Positions 63,301 through 64,000 of a DNA stretch of 64,000 nt are shown here, piece by piece. Positions within the stretch are counted from its first letter, which is position 1. Each line of letters starts with the position of its first letter. The notes beneath the pieces were generated by a model that made no database searches, was not told the DNA's origin, and was given only the letters and a program-made list of their open reading frames with translations. The position numbers and the translations under genes are program-made. The DNA comes from Siderastrea siderea (taxonomy: Eukaryota; Cnidaria; Anthozoa; Scleractinia; Rhizangiidae). The stretch covers positions 13,692,453-13,756,452 of the forward strand of contig OZ034978.1 of assembly GCA_964030785.1 (NCBI GenBank), given 5' to 3'.

Positions 63301-64000
63301 TCAACCGGGTCACACGGACATACACCAGTACTTTGGCCTCATACAGTGCAAAGTCCTGCCTCCCCGTGAATTGTACCATCCCGTGCTGCCTTACCGTCAT
63401 GACAACAAACTGCTCTTTCCCCTCTGTGCCCGTTGTGTGGAAGAAGAAATGGACAAACCTCTTTTGGACAGATCCTATCATTGTCCACACACTGACGAAC
63501 AACGCGCCCTCACCAGTACCTGGTGCACCCCAGAGTTGTATAAAGCCGTGGAATTCGGGTACCAAGTCCAATACATCTACGAAGCTTGGCATTTTGAAGA
63601 GACCTGTGAGGGCCTCTTCGCCGATTATGTTAACACCTGGTTAAAAATCAAACAAGAAGCTAGTGGGTGGCCTAAGGATGTCACAACAGAAGAAGAAAAG
63701 CAACGTTACATCGAAGACTACTTCCTGCATGAAGGCATCCAGTTAGAATACAACAACATCAAGAAGAACCCGGGCCTGCGTACCCTAGCTAAGCTCATGC
63801 TCAACTCCATGTGGGGGAAGTTTGGACAACGCCTCAACAAAACCCAAATTCAAGCCTTCGATGACCCTCATGCCTTCCACTGTTTCTTGGATAAAGATGC
63901 GTTAGACGTACGTCACGTGTCCGTCGTCACCGACCAAATGGTGGAGGTCCACTACCGGAACCAAAAAGAGGACATCCGCGTCTCACCCAACCTCAACATT
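60329..64000 (+). CDS. polB: Protein-primed family B DNA polymerase, incomplete at right edge
   Basis: 1224 codons open from the ATG at 60329 to the end of the window, with no stop seen. An N-terminal region with an OTU-like DELCCARAL segment and a Cys/His-rich zinc-binding stretch is followed by an Ala run and the exonuclease motifs: FFDIEAM (D536, E538) and HNFQGYDGYF (593 on). An inserted EFQGCFTHGC motif (858-867) is typical of the adintovirus/Polinton polymerase. Pol motif A is DVTSLYP (D968) and motif B starts at K1155 (KLMLNSMWGKFG). Motif C lies beyond the window. It replicates the viral DNA using a terminal protein as primer. Confidence 0.9.
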   Translation, partial: MSSQDKDNVAGPSGLAHHEVLAMLGLTDSDDDDTHSCVGPLICTENMADSDDDICEEALNQWEQSGGGLDPSEHVTFDFELEPFVNRKSDRMGVQERHFKTQLRQRGNLMPGQNITQALQDGLRRAVDQVLTTTPDLHDQDRLYFTIASDRLHNNFQGWGLRAGEWRRDTERVEALFQRLAQALNSNEQFEMDDSFQVSITQVHHAPQGTGRPRRGKPGHPTMTMLTANKRSVIRIQNDDELCCARALVVAKARVDQHPKYDSIRKGRPLQRTLALDLQNEAQVPLGPCSYDALTAFNKAPSLTGYQIILVDAQRSFHITTFGPLSDKQLILLHNQDHYDVITKLPGFFGSSYVCADCWKPYDHEEKHRCTKTKLCGACRQKDCPDFQKAYPRHLKATQRCESCHRDFFGSTCFEAHSSKTHAGKPVTGLQTSVCSQRHRCDKCYQQNVGLSRIQRHLCWHVDCPSCHQYVDADHHRCFIQKAPKPQDQKKKRKRTRQKGPGAKRGAAAAAAAAAEPPASSEDEQEDLPPLHVFFDIEAMQPHEKHIANLVVAETEDNDEPKPFPGSTCIRDFLEWLDALTLHDTRQVNVIAHNFQGYDGYFIIQEYYGENRIVQQLRNGCKLLEIKHDRIRFIDSMSFFQMPLSAFPETFGLTELCKGYFPHKFNIPGDKHQNYVGILPSRDYYMPESMTLEGRQAFETWHQQQRDQGVVFHFQQELLAYCSSDVRLLKQGCLTFKRMFEDLTGFNPFDHVTIASACNRDLRMNRMIPNSIASEPAGPNGWRTNNINHSLPALHWLTWCDHQLRQRALQDLNPNDLLASANPKPQYIQHARNQGEYKIPRTNIHVDGYCPDTHTVYEFQGCFTHGCPTCYPHRYEKHPRNYDRTMQDLYDVTQNKVQKLTDQGYNVIQMWGCRWDHLRDTHPEIDSFVRELNFIQPLEPREAFCGGRTNAIKLYHQITPGQKIHYIDVTSLYPWVNKKSVYPKGHPTIVSQPGHTDIHQYFGLIQCKVLPPRELYHPVLPYRHDNKLLFPLCARCVEEEMDKPLLDRSYHCPHTDEQRALTSTWCTPELYKAVEFGYQVQYIYEAWHFEETCEGLFADYVNTWLKIKQEASGWPKDVTTEEEKQRYIEDYFLHEGIQLEYNNIKKNPGLRTLAKLMLNSMWGKFGQRLNKTQIQAFDDPHAFHCFLDKDALDVRHVSVVTDQMVEVHYRNQKEDIRVSPNLNI

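Larger units (their letters stand above)
42900..64000 (+). mobile_element. Adintovirus/Maverick-Polinton-type integrated virus, right side cut by window
   Basis: Gene-dense insertion with integrase, type B DNA polymerase, double-jelly-roll capsid protein, penton-like proteins, adenain-like protease, FtsK-type ATPase and adenovirus-core-like basic proteins. This set defines the adintovirus/Polinton group: linear dsDNA viruses that integrate. The left terminus is somewhere between about 42.2 and 43.2 kb and could not be fixed, because the matching right terminal repeat is outside the window. At least 20 kb is present. All viral frames read are open, which argues for a recent insertion. Confidence 0.9.

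Noticed and set aside
62777..63644. Two open frames of 270-285 codons overlapping the polymerase on both strands
   Set aside because: The polymerase frame with its motifs runs through the whole region; the others have no domain and are shadows of biased codon use.

Overview
The window looks like a piece of an animal genome, probably a cnidarian such as a coral or anemone, that carries a virus-derived insertion. The host call rests on intron-split SLCO-type transporter genes, L1-like, Penelope-like and Crypton-like retro/DNA elements, and many short inverted-repeat elements. The exact species cannot be named from the sequence.

Positions 1 to about 42.9 kb are host DNA. Two related organic-anion-transporter (SLCO/OATP) genes lie head to head. 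One is on the minus strand (six exons seen between 3462 and 21440) and one on the plus strand (four exons seen between 35663 and 39597). They share exon lengths and intron phases, so they are a local duplication. Both are incomplete at the 3' side in this window. The introns and the space between the genes are packed with mobile DNA: a Crypton-like tyrosine-recombinase pseudogene (471-2189), an L1-like LINE with ORF1 and a frameshifted ORF2 (about 6.8-12.3 kb), a Harbinger-like MITE whose empty site is also present in the window, a 4.7 kb foldback element with 1.65 kb arms, a TTAA-flanked 3.2 kb element, a Penelope-like remnant with a 12-bp target duplication, and several smaller families.

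From about 43 kb to the end lies a gene-dense adintovirus/Maverick-Polinton-type element with short intergenic gaps and uninterrupted reading frames. It carries a retrovirus-like integrase with a chromodomain, two tandem penton-like proteins, a double-jelly-roll major capsid protein, an adenain-like cysteine protease, an FtsK/A32-type packaging ATPase, several arginine-rich adenovirus-core-like proteins, a parvovirus-type phospholipase A2, and a protein-primed type B DNA polymerase that runs off the right edge. The structural genes form one plus-strand block (46.2-58.1 kb). Presumed early genes are arranged as divergent pairs around three bidirectional promoters, two of which are inverted copies of each other. 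I could not fix the left terminus, and the right terminus is outside the window.

Points that stand out in the viral element: a tRNA-like gene with near-perfect A and B boxes and a Pol III terminator between the protease and ATPase genes; a SLOG-fold protein plus a two-transmembrane SLATT-like protein in one element; a repeated QRGG motif in six basic proteins that may mark protease cleavage sites; duplicated pX-like and penton-like genes; and TATA boxes placed ahead of individual late genes, often inside the preceding gene. All reading frames in the viral part that I followed are open, so the insertion looks young or recently active.
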